A DNA stretch of 64,000 bases from Lentzea alba (GTDB lineage Bacteria > Actinomycetota > Actinomycetes > Mycobacteriales > Pseudonocardiaceae), in NCBI RefSeq assembly GCF_011067745.1, contig NZ_JAAMPJ010000001.1:1598829-1662828 (forward strand), read 5' to 3'. The notes under the pieces are model-generated. The model worked only from the letters and a program-made list of their open reading frames with translations. It ran no database searches and was not told the origin of the DNA. Of the stretch, positions 11,110 to 19,314 are shown piece by piece. Position 1 is the first letter of the stretch; the number at the start of each line of letters is the position of its first letter. Made by a program: the position numbers and the translations under genes.

Positions 11110-11598
11110 ATGGCACGCCGCATCGAGCACCACACCACGTCACCCCATTCGGCGGAGAAGGTCTTCGGCGCGATGGTCGACGAGACCTATCTGCGGGACC
11201 GGCTGGCCGCGATCGGCGGCACGAACGCCGAGCTCGTGTCGTTCTCCTACGCCGACGGGAAGGCGTCCTACGAGCTCAAGCAGGGTGTTCCGGCCGAGCA
11301 CCTGCCGTCCGTGGCGAAGTCGCTGCTCGGCGGCGACCTGGTGATCAAGCGCGTCGAGATCTGGGCGGCCGGCGCGGGCACGGTCGAGGTCACGCTGTCC
11401 GGCGTCCCCGGACGGCTCGACGGCGCGTTCACCATCACGGGCAACGGATCCGGCTCGAAGGTCACCCTCACGGGGGAGGCCAAGGTCAGCATCCCGCTCA
11501 TGGGCGGAAAGCTCGAGAAGGTGATCGCCGAGCAGGTCGTCGTGCTGCTCGACAAGGAGAGCGAGTTCACCACGCAATGGCTCGCAAACCGCGGCTAG
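11110..11598 (+). CDS. DUF2505 family protein (Rv0481c-like)
   Basis: A 162-residue START/SRPBCC-like protein of the DUF2505 family. It opens with MARRIEHHTTSPHSAEKVF and alternates beta strands with a final helix (MGGKLEKVIAEQVVVLL), as expected for a ligand-binding helix-grip fold. No catalytic residues are known for the family. It is divergent from murB, and the following methyltransferase gene starts inside its 3' end (22-bp overlap), indicating an operon. No ribosome site is visible, so the mRNA may be leaderless. Confidence 0.85.
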   Translation: MARRIEHHTTSPHSAEKVFGAMVDETYLRDRLAAIGGTNAELVSFSYADGKASYELKQGVPAEHLPSVAKSLLGGDLVIKRVEIWAAGAGTVEVTLSGVPGRLDGAFTITGNGSGSKVTLTGEAKVSIPLMGGKLEKVIAEQVVVLLDKESEFTTQWLANRG

Positions 11599-12383
11599 CG
11601 GCCGGCCGGGCCCGCGCGCTCGGCGTCCCCACCCGCGGCACGACCAACCCGAACCGCCTGCGCCGGGTCGACCGGTGGATGACCGGCACCCTCGCGTCGT
11701 TCCTGACAACCGCTGCCGACCCGCTGGTGGTCGACCTCGGCTACGGCGCGACGCCGATCACCACCGTGGAGATGGCCGCTCGGCTGCGGGTGGTGCGGCC
11801 GGACGTGCGCGTGCTCGGGCTGGAGATCGACCAGGAGCGCGTCGACGCGGGCAAGGCCGTTGCCTCACCGCCGTTGCTGGACTTCCGGCGCGGTGGCTTC
11901 GAGCTGGCCGGTGCGCGTCCGGTGTTGTTGCGCGCGTTCAACGTGCTGCGCCAGTACACCGAGGAGCAGGCGTTCGAGGCGTGGGACACGATGCTCTCGC
12001 GCATGGCCCCCGGCGGGTTGATCGTCGAGGGCACCTGCGACGAGATCGGCCGGCGGTGCACGTGGGTGACGCTTTCCGCGGACGGGCCCTTGCGGTTCAC
12101 GCTGGCGTGCAAGCCGTCCGGCATCGACGTGCCCTCCGACCTGGCCGAACGGCTGCCCAAGGCGTTGATCCACAAGAACGTGCCGGGCGAACGCGTGCAC
12201 GCGTTGCTGGCCGAACTGGACGCTTGCTGGGCGACGGCGGCACCGTTCGCGCCGTTCGGGCCTCGGGCGCGGTGGGTGGAGTCGGCGCGGCTGCTGGCCG
12301 AGCGCGGCTGGCCGGTGGTGGACGACCGGCGGCGCTGGCGGCTCGGCGAAATCTCGCTCGAATGGGCCGCTGTCGCGCCATAG
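11577..12383 (+). CDS. Class I SAM-dependent methyltransferase-like protein
   Basis: A 268-residue protein. The N-terminal part is basic (MARKPRLAAGRARALGVPTR). Motif I is VVDLGYGATPITT in place of the usual DxGxGxG, motif II is VLGLEIDQERV, and the later strand is MAPGGLIVEGT. The fold is therefore the Rossmann-like methyltransferase fold, with a substrate that cannot be named. It overlaps the DUF2505 gene by 22 bp and is probably translated with it. Confidence 0.75.
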   Translation: MARKPRLAAGRARALGVPTRGTTNPNRLRRVDRWMTGTLASFLTTAADPLVVDLGYGATPITTVEMAARLRVVRPDVRVLGLEIDQERVDAGKAVASPPLLDFRRGGFELAGARPVLLRAFNVLRQYTEEQAFEAWDTMLSRMAPGGLIVEGTCDEIGRRCTWVTLSADGPLRFTLACKPSGIDVPSDLAERLPKALIHKNVPGERVHALLAELDACWATAAPFAPFGPRARWVESARLLAERGWPVVDDRRRWRLGEISLEWAAVAP

Positions 12384-12395
12384 TGCCGCACTAAT

Positions 12396-13130
12396 GTGGT
12401 TTTCGTGGACTTCATCGCCCAGATCGAGACCCAGGCTTCGTTGATGCGTTCGGCCGCGTTGAAGGCGGGCCCGGACGCCCCCGTCCCGTCCTGTCCCGAG
12501 TGGACGGTGCTGGACCTCGTGCGGCACCAGGCGGCGGTGCACTCGTGGGCGGCGCAGGCCGTCGTCGCCGAACCGGACGCCGGCCGGCCGGAGTGGCCGA
12601 AGCCGCCGAAGGACTTCGACGAGGCGCTTTCCTGGTGGGACAACGAACTTTCGGTGCTCATCACCCGCCTGCGCGAGGCCCCGGCGGACCGTCCGGCGTG
12701 GACGTTCCAGGGCCCGCTGCAGGCAGGCTTCTGGGCGCGCAGGCAGGCGCACGAGACGTCGATCCACCGGATCGACGCGGAGCTCGCCACCGGCCACGAG
12801 CTGCCGTCGCTGGTGTTCGACTCGGAGTTCGCGGCGGACGGCATCGACGAGATGCTCACCGTGATGATCCCCCGCCAGCTGCAGCTGGGCCGCCAGATCG
12901 CCGGGACGGGCCGGCTCCTGGTGCACGCCGCCGACGCGGGCCGCACGTGGGAGGTGCACCTCACGTCCGGCGAGCCGCTGGTCGTCACGGACGTGCAGGA
13001 CTCGGCGGTGGACGCGGACGCCACCATCGCCGGCACCGCCGACGCGATCTACCGGGCGCTGTGGGGCCGTCCGAGCCACGCGATCGTGTCCGGCGACCAG
13101 TCCCTGTTGGCGGCGCTGCCCAGGCCGTGA
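12396..13130 (+). CDS. Maleylpyruvate isomerase family mycothiol-dependent enzyme
   Basis: A 244-residue protein of the DinB/MDMPI superfamily. CPEWTVLDLVRHQAAVHSW and ARRQAHETSIHRIDAE supply the histidines of the metal site typical of mycothiol-dependent maleylpyruvate isomerases. The C-terminal part resembles the SCP2-like domain often attached to this family. The reaction could be an isomerisation or thiol transfer using mycothiol, in keeping with mshA in this window. A GTG at 12405 is an equally possible start. Confidence 0.82.
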   Translation: MVFVDFIAQIETQASLMRSAALKAGPDAPVPSCPEWTVLDLVRHQAAVHSWAAQAVVAEPDAGRPEWPKPPKDFDEALSWWDNELSVLITRLREAPADRPAWTFQGPLQAGFWARRQAHETSIHRIDAELATGHELPSLVFDSEFAADGIDEMLTVMIPRQLQLGRQIAGTGRLLVHAADAGRTWEVHLTSGEPLVVTDVQDSAVDADATIAGTADAIYRALWGRPSHAIVSGDQSLLAALPRP

Positions 13131-13143
13131 CCACCGCAGCGAA

Positions 13144-13149
13144 TACTCT
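13144..13149 (+). promoter_or_regulatory. Candidate -10 element of a leaderless purU transcript
   Basis: TACTCT ends 6 bases before the purU GTG codon, which is the spacing of a -10 box for a transcript that begins at the start codon. No clear -35 was identified. Confidence 0.35.
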
Positions 13150-13155
13150 GGGGGC

Positions 13156-14031
13156 GTGTCATCGCCTGAGCGTCGCTATGTGATCACCTTCGGCTGCCCG
13201 GACCGCACCGGCATCATCGCGAGGATCTCGTCGTTCCTCGCGGAGCACGGCGGCTGGATCGTCGAGGCCGCGTACCACACCGACCCGGAGACGGGCTGGT
13301 TCTTCACGCGCCAGGAGGTCCGCGCGGACTCCCTGCCGTTCGACGTGGAAGAACTGCGCGCGCAGTTCGGCGAGATCGCTGCTTCGCTGGGCGCGCAGTC
13401 GACGTGGACGGTGACCGACACGGGTGTCCGCAAGCGCGTGGTGATCCTGGCGTCGAAGGAGGGCCACTGCCTCTACGACCTGCTGGCCCGGGTGGCGACC
13501 GGAGAGCTGGACGTCGAGGTGTCGGCGGTCATCGCCAACCATCCCGATCTGGGCGACATCACGCGCGCCCACGGCATCCCGTTCCATCACGTGCCGTTCC
13601 CCGCCAACGACCCCGAGGGCAAGCAGGCCGCGTTCGCCCAGCTCCGGGTGTTGGTGGAGAAGCACGACCCGCACGCCGTGGTGCTGGCCCGCTTCATGCA
13701 GATCCTGCCGCCGGAACTGTGCGCGGCCTGGACCGGCCGCACGATCAACATCCACCACAGCTTCCTGCCGTCGTTCATCGGCGCCCGGCCCTATCACCAG
13801 GCCCACCGCCGGGGCGTGAAGCTCGTCGGCGCCACATGCCACTACGTGACGGCGGACCTGGACGCGGGGCCGATCATCGAGCAGGACGTCCTGCGCGTGC
13901 AGCACGGCGACTCGGTCGCGGACATGGTGCGCAAGGGGCGGGACATCGAGAAGGTGGTGCTGGCGCGCGGGTTGCGGTGGCACCTGGAGGACCGGGTGCT
14001 GGTGCACGGCAACCAGACGGTGATCTTCTGA
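13156..14031 (+). CDS. purU: Formyltetrahydrofolate deformylase
   Basis: A 291-residue enzyme hydrolysing 10-formyl-THF to formate and THF, balancing one-carbon pools and supplying formate to purine synthesis. An N-terminal ACT domain (about residues 8-85; ITFGCPDRTGIIARIS) precedes a formyltransferase-like catalytic domain with INIHHSFLPSF, GARPYHQAHRRGVK and the acid region DLDAGPIIEQD. Length is standard. It ends 3 bases before the convergent YbaB gene. GTG start, probably leaderless. Confidence 0.95.
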   Translation: MSSPERRYVITFGCPDRTGIIARISSFLAEHGGWIVEAAYHTDPETGWFFTRQEVRADSLPFDVEELRAQFGEIAASLGAQSTWTVTDTGVRKRVVILASKEGHCLYDLLARVATGELDVEVSAVIANHPDLGDITRAHGIPFHHVPFPANDPEGKQAAFAQLRVLVEKHDPHAVVLARFMQILPPELCAAWTGRTINIHHSFLPSFIGARPYHQAHRRGVKLVGATCHYVTADLDAGPIIEQDVLRVQHGDSVADMVRKGRDIEKVVLARGLRWHLEDRVLVHGNQTVIF

Positions 14032-14034
14032 GCC

Positions 14035-14445
14035 TTACCAGCTCTCCTTGCGGTAGACCGTTTTCTCGCTGAAGTCCTCGTTCTCGGGCTGCGCGGCCTT
14101 CCTCGGCTGCTCGGGCAGCGCGGGAACCGACACGTCGGTGTCCAGCTCGTTCGCGTGACTGCCGGTGACCTGGCGGAACTCGTCGAGCACGTTTGTCGCG
14201 GCCTGTTCACGAGCCGATCGCACCAACGCGAGGATCTTGCCGGCCAGCTCGGCGTTGCCCTCGATCTTCAGGTCGAGCAGCGCGCCGTTCGAGGCGACCG
14301 TGACGGTGACGGACCTGTCCTCGGTCGTCACGGTCGTGCCGGCGGATTCGAGGTTGCGGCGGAAGGCGGCGGCGTTGCGCTGGAGCTCGGCCGTCTTGGC
14401 CTCGAAGTCCGCGAGCCATTCGTCGGGCGTCATCGCGTTGCTCAT
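14035..14445 (-). CDS. YbaB/EbfC family protein
   Basis: A 136-residue member of the YbaB/EbfC nucleoid-associated fold. It shows an N-terminal helix (EWLADFEAKTAELQRN), central strands VTVTVASNGALLDLKIEG and a C-terminal helix (ILALVRSAREQAATNVLDEF). Actinobacteria carry many short YbaB paralogues next to type VII secretion-type substrates, where they may act as partners rather than as DNA binders. Here it is the last gene of the lipase-lipoprotein operon, overlapping the preceding stop by 4 bp. The C-terminal charged tail is not part of the domain. Confidence 0.75.
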   Translation of the reverse strand: MSNAMTPDEWLADFEAKTAELQRNAAAFRRNLESAGTTVTTEDRSVTVTVASNGALLDLKIEGNAELAGKILALVRSAREQAATNVLDEFRQVTGSHANELDTDVSVPALPEQPRKAAQPENEDFSEKTVYRKESW

Positions 14446-14879
14446 TTCTTGGCAGGTCGGGGGCCGTACTTCTTCTCGAGCGCGGCCGGGTCATCGAGTT
14501 CGATTCGTTTCTGGCTGTACGGCTTGCTGGAACCAGTCGGACTCGTCGTCTGCGGATTGGCATCCGAGTAGACGTTGACGTGCAATGAGATGTTCTGCGA
14601 CGTGCCACGCCAGTAGTCCCGCTGAGCGATTTCCTCCAACTGCTCGACAGACTTCTCCGCAGACTCGTCTCGCACGGTAGCGGTCGCGTAGATCACCTGC
14701 CCCTGGTCCAGACCGTGCCGGTACTCGTACTTGGCGTCGACGACCTCTGGTAGTTCCTTCCAGTCGGCCACGATCTGCTTTCCGACCGCTTCGACGTCCT
14801 CGTGGTACTGGTCGGTGACGTTGCACCCGGCCAGCACGAAAGCCAGGGAGACCACGGCCAGAGCCTTACGGAAGCTCAT
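14442..14879 (-). CDS. Small lipoprotein C of the lipase operon
   Basis: A 145-residue lipoprotein with signal peptide and lipobox VLAGC. Shared features with the two lipoproteins at 16247 and 16651 are a short N-terminal helix with VGKQIVADWKELPEV, KYEYRHGLD, a strand of verb-like xATATV type, RDYWRGT and a C-terminal KKYGPRP. The family is not one I can name. It overlaps the lipase gene by 14 bp and YbaB by 4 bp, so the three are translationally coupled. It is probably anchored on the outer face of the membrane; an inhibitor or chaperone role for the lipase is inferred only from linkage. Confidence 0.75.
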   Translation of the reverse strand: MSFRKALAVVSLAFVLAGCNVTDQYHEDVEAVGKQIVADWKELPEVVDAKYEYRHGLDQGQVIYATATVRDESAEKSVEQLEEIAQRDYWRGTSQNISLHVNVYSDANPQTTSPTGSSKPYSQKRIELDDPAALEKKYGPRPAKK

Positions 14880-16146
14880 TCACGCCCTTCCTCGCGACGT
14901 GGTACTTCTGCATCTGTGATTTTTCCGGGTCACCGCCGGTGAAGGCTCCCATGCTGTCTCGATAGCGCTGGATCGACGGATCCGTGCTCTTGTCGAGAGC
15001 TCCCGCCGCATCGGTGTAGTTGCCACCGATCGCGTGGTTTCCTCCGGACGTTCCCGTGTTGTTCTCAAAGGTGACGGTCGTGCGATTCGGGCTGTCCGGG
15101 TTGTCGCTCGCGTCCAGGTGCGGAACGATGTCGTTGCGGTTCTCGATCGAAAGCACCTGCACGTCGCCAGGAACGTCGATGCGGCCGACCGGCGAGCCAG
15201 CGGTGACCACGTGAGTCGCGTTGTAGCCGTTGGCCTTCAGGTCGGTGGTCGCTTGGGCCGCGACGATCCCGCCCTGACTGTGCCCGACCAGCATCACCGG
15301 CGCACCGGTGTTGTGGGCTCCGGCGCGATCGAGCGCCTCCTGGATTCCCTTTTGCAGCACGGTGTTGTTGCCCGCCATCGCGTCCACGTTGACACCGAGG
15401 TCGTTGGCGCTCTTGGCCTGTCCCGGCAGTGGCCAGTCCTTCGTACCGGGCACGTCCACCACATAACCCGTGACGTTGCCGTTGGCGTCCTTGATGATCC
15501 GCACATCGATGTTGCTCGGGTCGTGCTCGTCCGACGGGTCGTTGCGCTCGTTCAACCCGTTGAGGAGGTCCTCAAGGCCACGCGGCGGGTTTTCGTCCTT
15601 CGTCGGATCCCCGATGTTCGTGACCACGGCCTCGCCGTCCGGGTAGGTCGCGGCGAGCAGGTCCAGCGTGGTGGCGAGGTCGACCGGGATGCCGAGAGCG
15701 CTGAGCATGCCCGGCGACATGCCGATCAGCGTGTCGACCATGCCGGGGTGGTCGACCAGCCACTTCTCCCAGTCGCCGTCGTAGTTCAGGTACACGTCGG
15801 TGGCGATCGCACCACCCCCGACCAGCGTGGCTCCGAGCGGGTTGGTGGCCACCGCCAGACCCGCGAACCACCGGCCGGCGTCCAGTCCCTTGGCAGCCAG
15901 CTCGTCGGCCATCTCGTAGGCGATCCGGGTGGCCTTCAGCGCCTCGCCACGCAGCCCGATGTCGGCGGAGGTGGCGGTGAGACCGTTCGGTCCGTCGAGC
16001 GCGACGGCCATCGCCGCCTCGAACTTGACCACGCCACCGGGGTTGAGCAGCGATGAAGCCAGCACGTCGGGCTCGACCAGGAACTTGTGGCCGGCGGCCG
16101 CGGTCTTGAGGGTGTCACCGGCGACGTCGCTGGTGAGGTCGCCCAT
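14866..16146 (-). CDS. Lipase-like alpha/beta hydrolase with helical N-terminal region
   Basis: A 426-residue protein with no signal peptide. Residues 1-100 are largely helical and contain AYEMADE, a match to the YxxxD/E type VII secretion signal (Tyr77, Asp81). The C-terminal half is an alpha/beta hydrolase: nucleophile motif GHSQGG (Ser290), probable acid in NRNDIVP (Asp339) and probable histidine in NHAIGG (His371). This is the layout of actinobacterial secreted lipases and polymorphic-toxin hydrolases. It lies inside an operon of three related lipoproteins and a YbaB protein. Secretion and toxicity are inference; a housekeeping esterase is the alternative. Confidence 0.75.
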   Translation of the reverse strand: MGDLTSDVAGDTLKTAAAGHKFLVEPDVLASSLLNPGGVVKFEAAMAVALDGPNGLTATSADIGLRGEALKATRIAYEMADELAAKGLDAGRWFAGLAVATNPLGATLVGGGAIATDVYLNYDGDWEKWLVDHPGMVDTLIGMSPGMLSALGIPVDLATTLDLLAATYPDGEAVVTNIGDPTKDENPPRGLEDLLNGLNERNDPSDEHDPSNIDVRIIKDANGNVTGYVVDVPGTKDWPLPGQAKSANDLGVNVDAMAGNNTVLQKGIQEALDRAGAHNTGAPVMLVGHSQGGIVAAQATTDLKANGYNATHVVTAGSPVGRIDVPGDVQVLSIENRNDIVPHLDASDNPDSPNRTTVTFENNTGTSGGNHAIGGNYTDAAGALDKSTDPSIQRYRDSMGAFTGGDPEKSQMQKYHVARKGVNELP

Positions 16147-16246
16147 GGCGGCCAGGTCGTCGTACTAGCCCCCGTTCACTCGCGGTGAGCAAACCATGAC
16201 GGGGCGAGAGCGCGCACAGGGAACAGGGCGAGATGAGCGGAACTAC

Positions 16247-16654
16247 TCAGCGACCGGGTTCCAGCTCACCTGCTTCGGACCGCGGCCCGTACTCGCGTTC
16301 CATCTCGACGACGTCACCGAGTTCAAATTTGACGTCGTCGCTGCTCAACACCTCAGCTCCGGCAGGCGAACTGAACTTGATCCGGAAGTCGACCCGGCGG
16401 CCGGTGCCGGTCCAGTAATCGCGTCGGATGATCTCCATGGCCTCGTCGGCCTTGGCGCGGTCCGGCACGGTCGCGGTGACGCTGAGGGACTGCCGGTGGT
16501 CCAGGCCGGTCGTGTACTTCACCTCGACCGCCGAGATCCCGTCATGCGCCTTGAGATCGGACTCGATGCGGTCGGTCAGGTCCTCGACGGTGTCGTCGGA
16601 CGTGCCGCACGCGGTGAGAACGAGCAGCGGCGCCAGGAGCGCGAGACGCTTCAC
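16247..16654 (-). CDS. Small lipoprotein B of the lipase operon
   Basis: A 135-residue lipoprotein (lipobox VLTAC) related to its neighbours at 16651 and 14442. Common elements are KYTTGLDHRQ, a short SVTATV strand, RRDYWTGTG and the C-terminal EREYGPR. It lacks the aromatic VADWK helix of the other two and is the most diverged copy. Its start overlaps the stop of lipoprotein A by 4 bp. About 100 bases separate it from the lipase start, with no hairpin in between. Confidence 0.75.
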   Translation of the reverse strand: MKRLALLAPLLVLTACGTSDDTVEDLTDRIESDLKAHDGISAVEVKYTTGLDHRQSLSVTATVPDRAKADEAMEIIRRDYWTGTGRRVDFRIKFSSPAGAEVLSSDDVKFELGDVVEMEREYGPRSEAGELEPGR

Positions 16655-17076
16655 TTGCTCGGCTGCGTCGGTCGGGGGCCGTAGCTGGCCTCGGCGTCGT
16701 CGTCGAAAGCGAGGTCGCCCTTGGCGATGGGTTTGGCCTCTCCCGGCTTGTCCGCATAGGGCGGGTCGTCGGTCGAGTAGACGAGGTAGCCGGTGCCGAC
16801 GTCACGCCAGGTGCCGCGCCAATAGATGCGTTCCGCGATGTCGACCAGGTCGTCGACAGTGGTCGTGGTGATCTTGTCGGCATGCACCATGACCTCGACG
16901 GTCATGTGCTCGCCCAGGTCGAGACCATGTCGGTACTCGAACTGCGCGGCGGCGACGTCCGGACGTTGTTTCCACTCGGCGACGATCTGCCTGCCGATCG
17001 TGTTGACGTCCTCGTTGAAGTTCTCCAGCACGCTGCATCCGGTCAGCAGCAGGAGAATCGGTAGGAACCTGAGCAT
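16651..17076 (-). CDS. Small lipoprotein A of the lipase operon
   Basis: A 141-residue lipoprotein (lipobox LLTGC) and first gene of the likely five-gene operon 17076-14035. It shares IGRQIVAEWKQRPDV, EYRHGLDLGEH, RIYWRGTWRD and the terminal SYGPRP with lipoprotein C, so the two are clear paralogues at opposite ends of the operon. The fold looks like a compact alpha/beta module. No homologue of known function is recognised. Confidence 0.75.
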   Translation of the reverse strand: MLRFLPILLLLTGCSVLENFNEDVNTIGRQIVAEWKQRPDVAAAQFEYRHGLDLGEHMTVEVMVHADKITTTTVDDLVDIAERIYWRGTWRDVGTGYLVYSTDDPPYADKPGEAKPIAKGDLAFDDDAEASYGPRPTQPSK

Positions 17077-17130
17077 CGCGCACCCCCGCCGTGGATCTTG
17101 GCAGGGGTGCGCAGTGCGTGCTGGCCGAAC

Positions 17131-18105
17131 TCAGATCTTGTTCGCGGCCCTGCCCACGGCCTCGACCAGCCACCCGGCGTCCGCGGCCGACATGACGGCG
17201 GGCGGGGTGAAGCTGACCGTGCGGCCGCGGAAGTCGGCCAGCACGCGCAACCGCAGCAGTTCGCCGGTGAAGATGTCGGCGGTGCGCTTGTCGGGCAGTT
17301 CGACGCCCAGGAGCAGGCCTCGGCCGGACGCGTGGGCCTTGCCGGCGACGACGGCCCTGAGGCCGAGCAGCAGTTCGTCGCCCAGCAGCTTGGCGCGTTC
17401 GACCAGGCCCTCGGCTGCGGTGACGCGCAGGCAGGCGTTCACGGCGGCGGAGGCCAGCGGTGACACGTCTTCGGAGCCGCGCCACAGGGGTACTTCGACG
17501 GCGGCCGTGGCCACGACGGCGGCGATCGGGAGGACGCCGCCGGAGAGGCCCTCGCCCACCAGCAGGATGTCCGGGGTCACGCCGTCGAGGTCGGAGCCCC
17601 ACCACACGCCCAGGCGGCCCAGGCCGGTGCGGGTTTCGTCGACGATCAGCAGCGCGTCGTGCTCGCGGCACACGTCGGCGATGGCGGTCAGGTAGCCGTC
17701 GGGTGGGCACGAGACGCCGCGGACCGGTTCGACGAGCACGCACGCTGGTGGGCCGGACGCCAGGACGGCGCGCAACGAGTCGATGCCGCCGTACGGGACG
17801 TCACCGGTGGTCAACACTCGCGGACGGCCATTGGCGTGTGCCAGGGCAACGGCGAACTGGGCGGCCTCGGAGGCCGACGGGAACGTGTGCACGTGGTCGA
17901 GGCCGTTGGGCGTGACCAGGTCGAGCATCAGGCGGTCCAGCAACGACGGCCGGCGCACTTGGCCGACGACGGCCTGCACCACGGCCGGGTGGGCGTGGCC
18001 TAGCAGCGGAACTCCGTAGCCGCCGCAGTCCAGGTACTCGACGCGGTGGGGATCTACCACTCGGGCGCCACGGGCGGCGCATCCGGTCAGCTGTTCGGTA
18101 GCCAT
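17131..18105 (-). CDS. Degenerate class III aminotransferase-like protein
   Basis: A 324-residue protein aligning with PLP-dependent class III aminotransferases but much shorter than the usual 400-450 residues. The middle segment that normally carries the YHG region is largely missing (RVLTTGDVPYGGIDSLRAVL runs straight into VLVEPVRG). The PLP aspartate motif is kept as IVDETRTGLGR. The Schiff-base lysine position reads VGEGLSGG, with Glu where active enzymes have Lys. Transamination is therefore unlikely; a ligand-binding or moonlighting role, or decay, is possible. ATG at 18105 follows GGAAAGG. Confidence 0.72.
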   Translation of the reverse strand: MATEQLTGCAARGARVVDPHRVEYLDCGGYGVPLLGHAHPAVVQAVVGQVRRPSLLDRLMLDLVTPNGLDHVHTFPSASEAAQFAVALAHANGRPRVLTTGDVPYGGIDSLRAVLASGPPACVLVEPVRGVSCPPDGYLTAIADVCREHDALLIVDETRTGLGRLGVWWGSDLDGVTPDILLVGEGLSGGVLPIAAVVATAAVEVPLWRGSEDVSPLASAAVNACLRVTAAEGLVERAKLLGDELLLGLRAVVAGKAHASGRGLLLGVELPDKRTADIFTGELLRLRVLADFRGRTVSFTPPAVMSAADAGWLVEAVGRAANKI

Positions 18106-18231
18106 TGCGGGGAACCTTTCCTGGGCAGCGCGGCCCGAGGCCGCTCGACGAGACGACGAGCGGACCTGTGTTCCCACTACTCATTCGGATTCCACGACAC
18201 GTTGGTTCGCCCGGGGCATAGGCTTTTTCTC

Positions 18232-19299
18232 GTGCGGATCGAAATCACCGACCTCGACCAGCTGCGGGCAGAGCCTGACCTGCGCAAAGCCGTCATCATC
18301 GGACTGGACCTGACCCGCGAGGACGTGCGGGTGCCGATCGACGGGGCGCTGCTGCTGGGCTGCACCCTGAGCGAGACGATGCAGCGGCGGGCCGACGCCG
18401 CGGGAGCGTTGATCTTCCCGGTCATCCCGGACCTGCCGTACGAGGTGTACCGGTCGAAGCTCTACACGCCGCGGGAGCTGTTCGCGGGCTTCGACCCGGC
18501 GAACCCGAAGTCGTACGCGGACACCCCGGACGCGGTGATCTACCAGCACAGCAAGCAGCAGGGCCACCACCCCGACCCGCTGCACGCGCTGGCCGAACGC
18601 CTGCACGACCACTCGATCACCGAGGCGCTGGACGAAACGCTGACGGGCTCGCCGGTCGCGGTCATGGGCGGCCACGCGCTGGCCCGCGGCTCGGACGGCT
18701 ACCGCAACGCCGTCGAACTCGGCGCCGCGCTGGGCCGGTCCGGCTTCACGGTGCTGACCGGCGGCGGACCGGGCGCGATGGAGGCCGTGCCGCTGGGCGT
18801 CCGGCTCGGTGAGGCCGACCAGGACGTGCTGAACGCCATCGCGCAGGCACCGTCGTTCGGCAACGACGACGAGTCGATCGGCCGGTGGCTGGCGGCGTTC
18901 CCGGAGATCCCCAGCTTCGCGAAGCCGCGCACGATCGGCATCCCCACCTGGTTCTACGGCCACGAGCCGCCCAACCCGGCCTGCGAACTGCACGCGAAGT
19001 ACTTCGCCAACTCGGTGCGCGAGGAGGGCCTGCTGACCGTCGCGACCGGCGGCATCGTCTACACGCCGGGCAAGGCGGGCACGGTCCAGGAGGTCTTCCA
19101 GGACTTCACGCAGAACTACTACGGCAGCGTCGGCCCGGCCGCGCCCATGGTGTTCCTGGGCAAGGACTTCTGGACAGACGAGGTCCCGGCCGCGCCGCTG
19201 GTGCAGAAGCTGGCGGCGGGCCGGGAGGCGGAACAGTGGATCCTCGTCACCGACGACGTCGACGAGGCGATCGAACTGCTCGTCAAATACCAGGCCTAG
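18232..19299 (+). CDS. LOG family (lysine decarboxylase-like) protein
   Basis: A 355-residue protein with a Rossmann-like LOG domain in its second half. VAVMGGHALARGSDGY and the phosphate/nucleotide motif GGGPGAMEAVPLG are typical, and TGGIVYTPGKAGTVQEVF matches the PGGxGTxxE motif with Pro-Gly-Lys replacing Pro-Gly-Gly. Classical LOG enzymes release cytokinin bases from nucleotide monophosphates; this longer subgroup has no assigned substrate. GTG at 18232 is chosen because it precedes the first conserved stretch. It ends 15 bases before the convergent secreted-protein gene. Confidence 0.8.
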   Translation: MRIEITDLDQLRAEPDLRKAVIIGLDLTREDVRVPIDGALLLGCTLSETMQRRADAAGALIFPVIPDLPYEVYRSKLYTPRELFAGFDPANPKSYADTPDAVIYQHSKQQGHHPDPLHALAERLHDHSITEALDETLTGSPVAVMGGHALARGSDGYRNAVELGAALGRSGFTVLTGGGPGAMEAVPLGVRLGEADQDVLNAIAQAPSFGNDDESIGRWLAAFPEIPSFAKPRTIGIPTWFYGHEPPNPACELHAKYFANSVREEGLLTVATGGIVYTPGKAGTVQEVFQDFTQNYYGSVGPAAPMVFLGKDFWTDEVPAAPLVQKLAAGREAEQWILVTDDVDEAIELLVKYQA

Positions 19300-19314
19300 G
19301 AGCGTGGCACCGGC

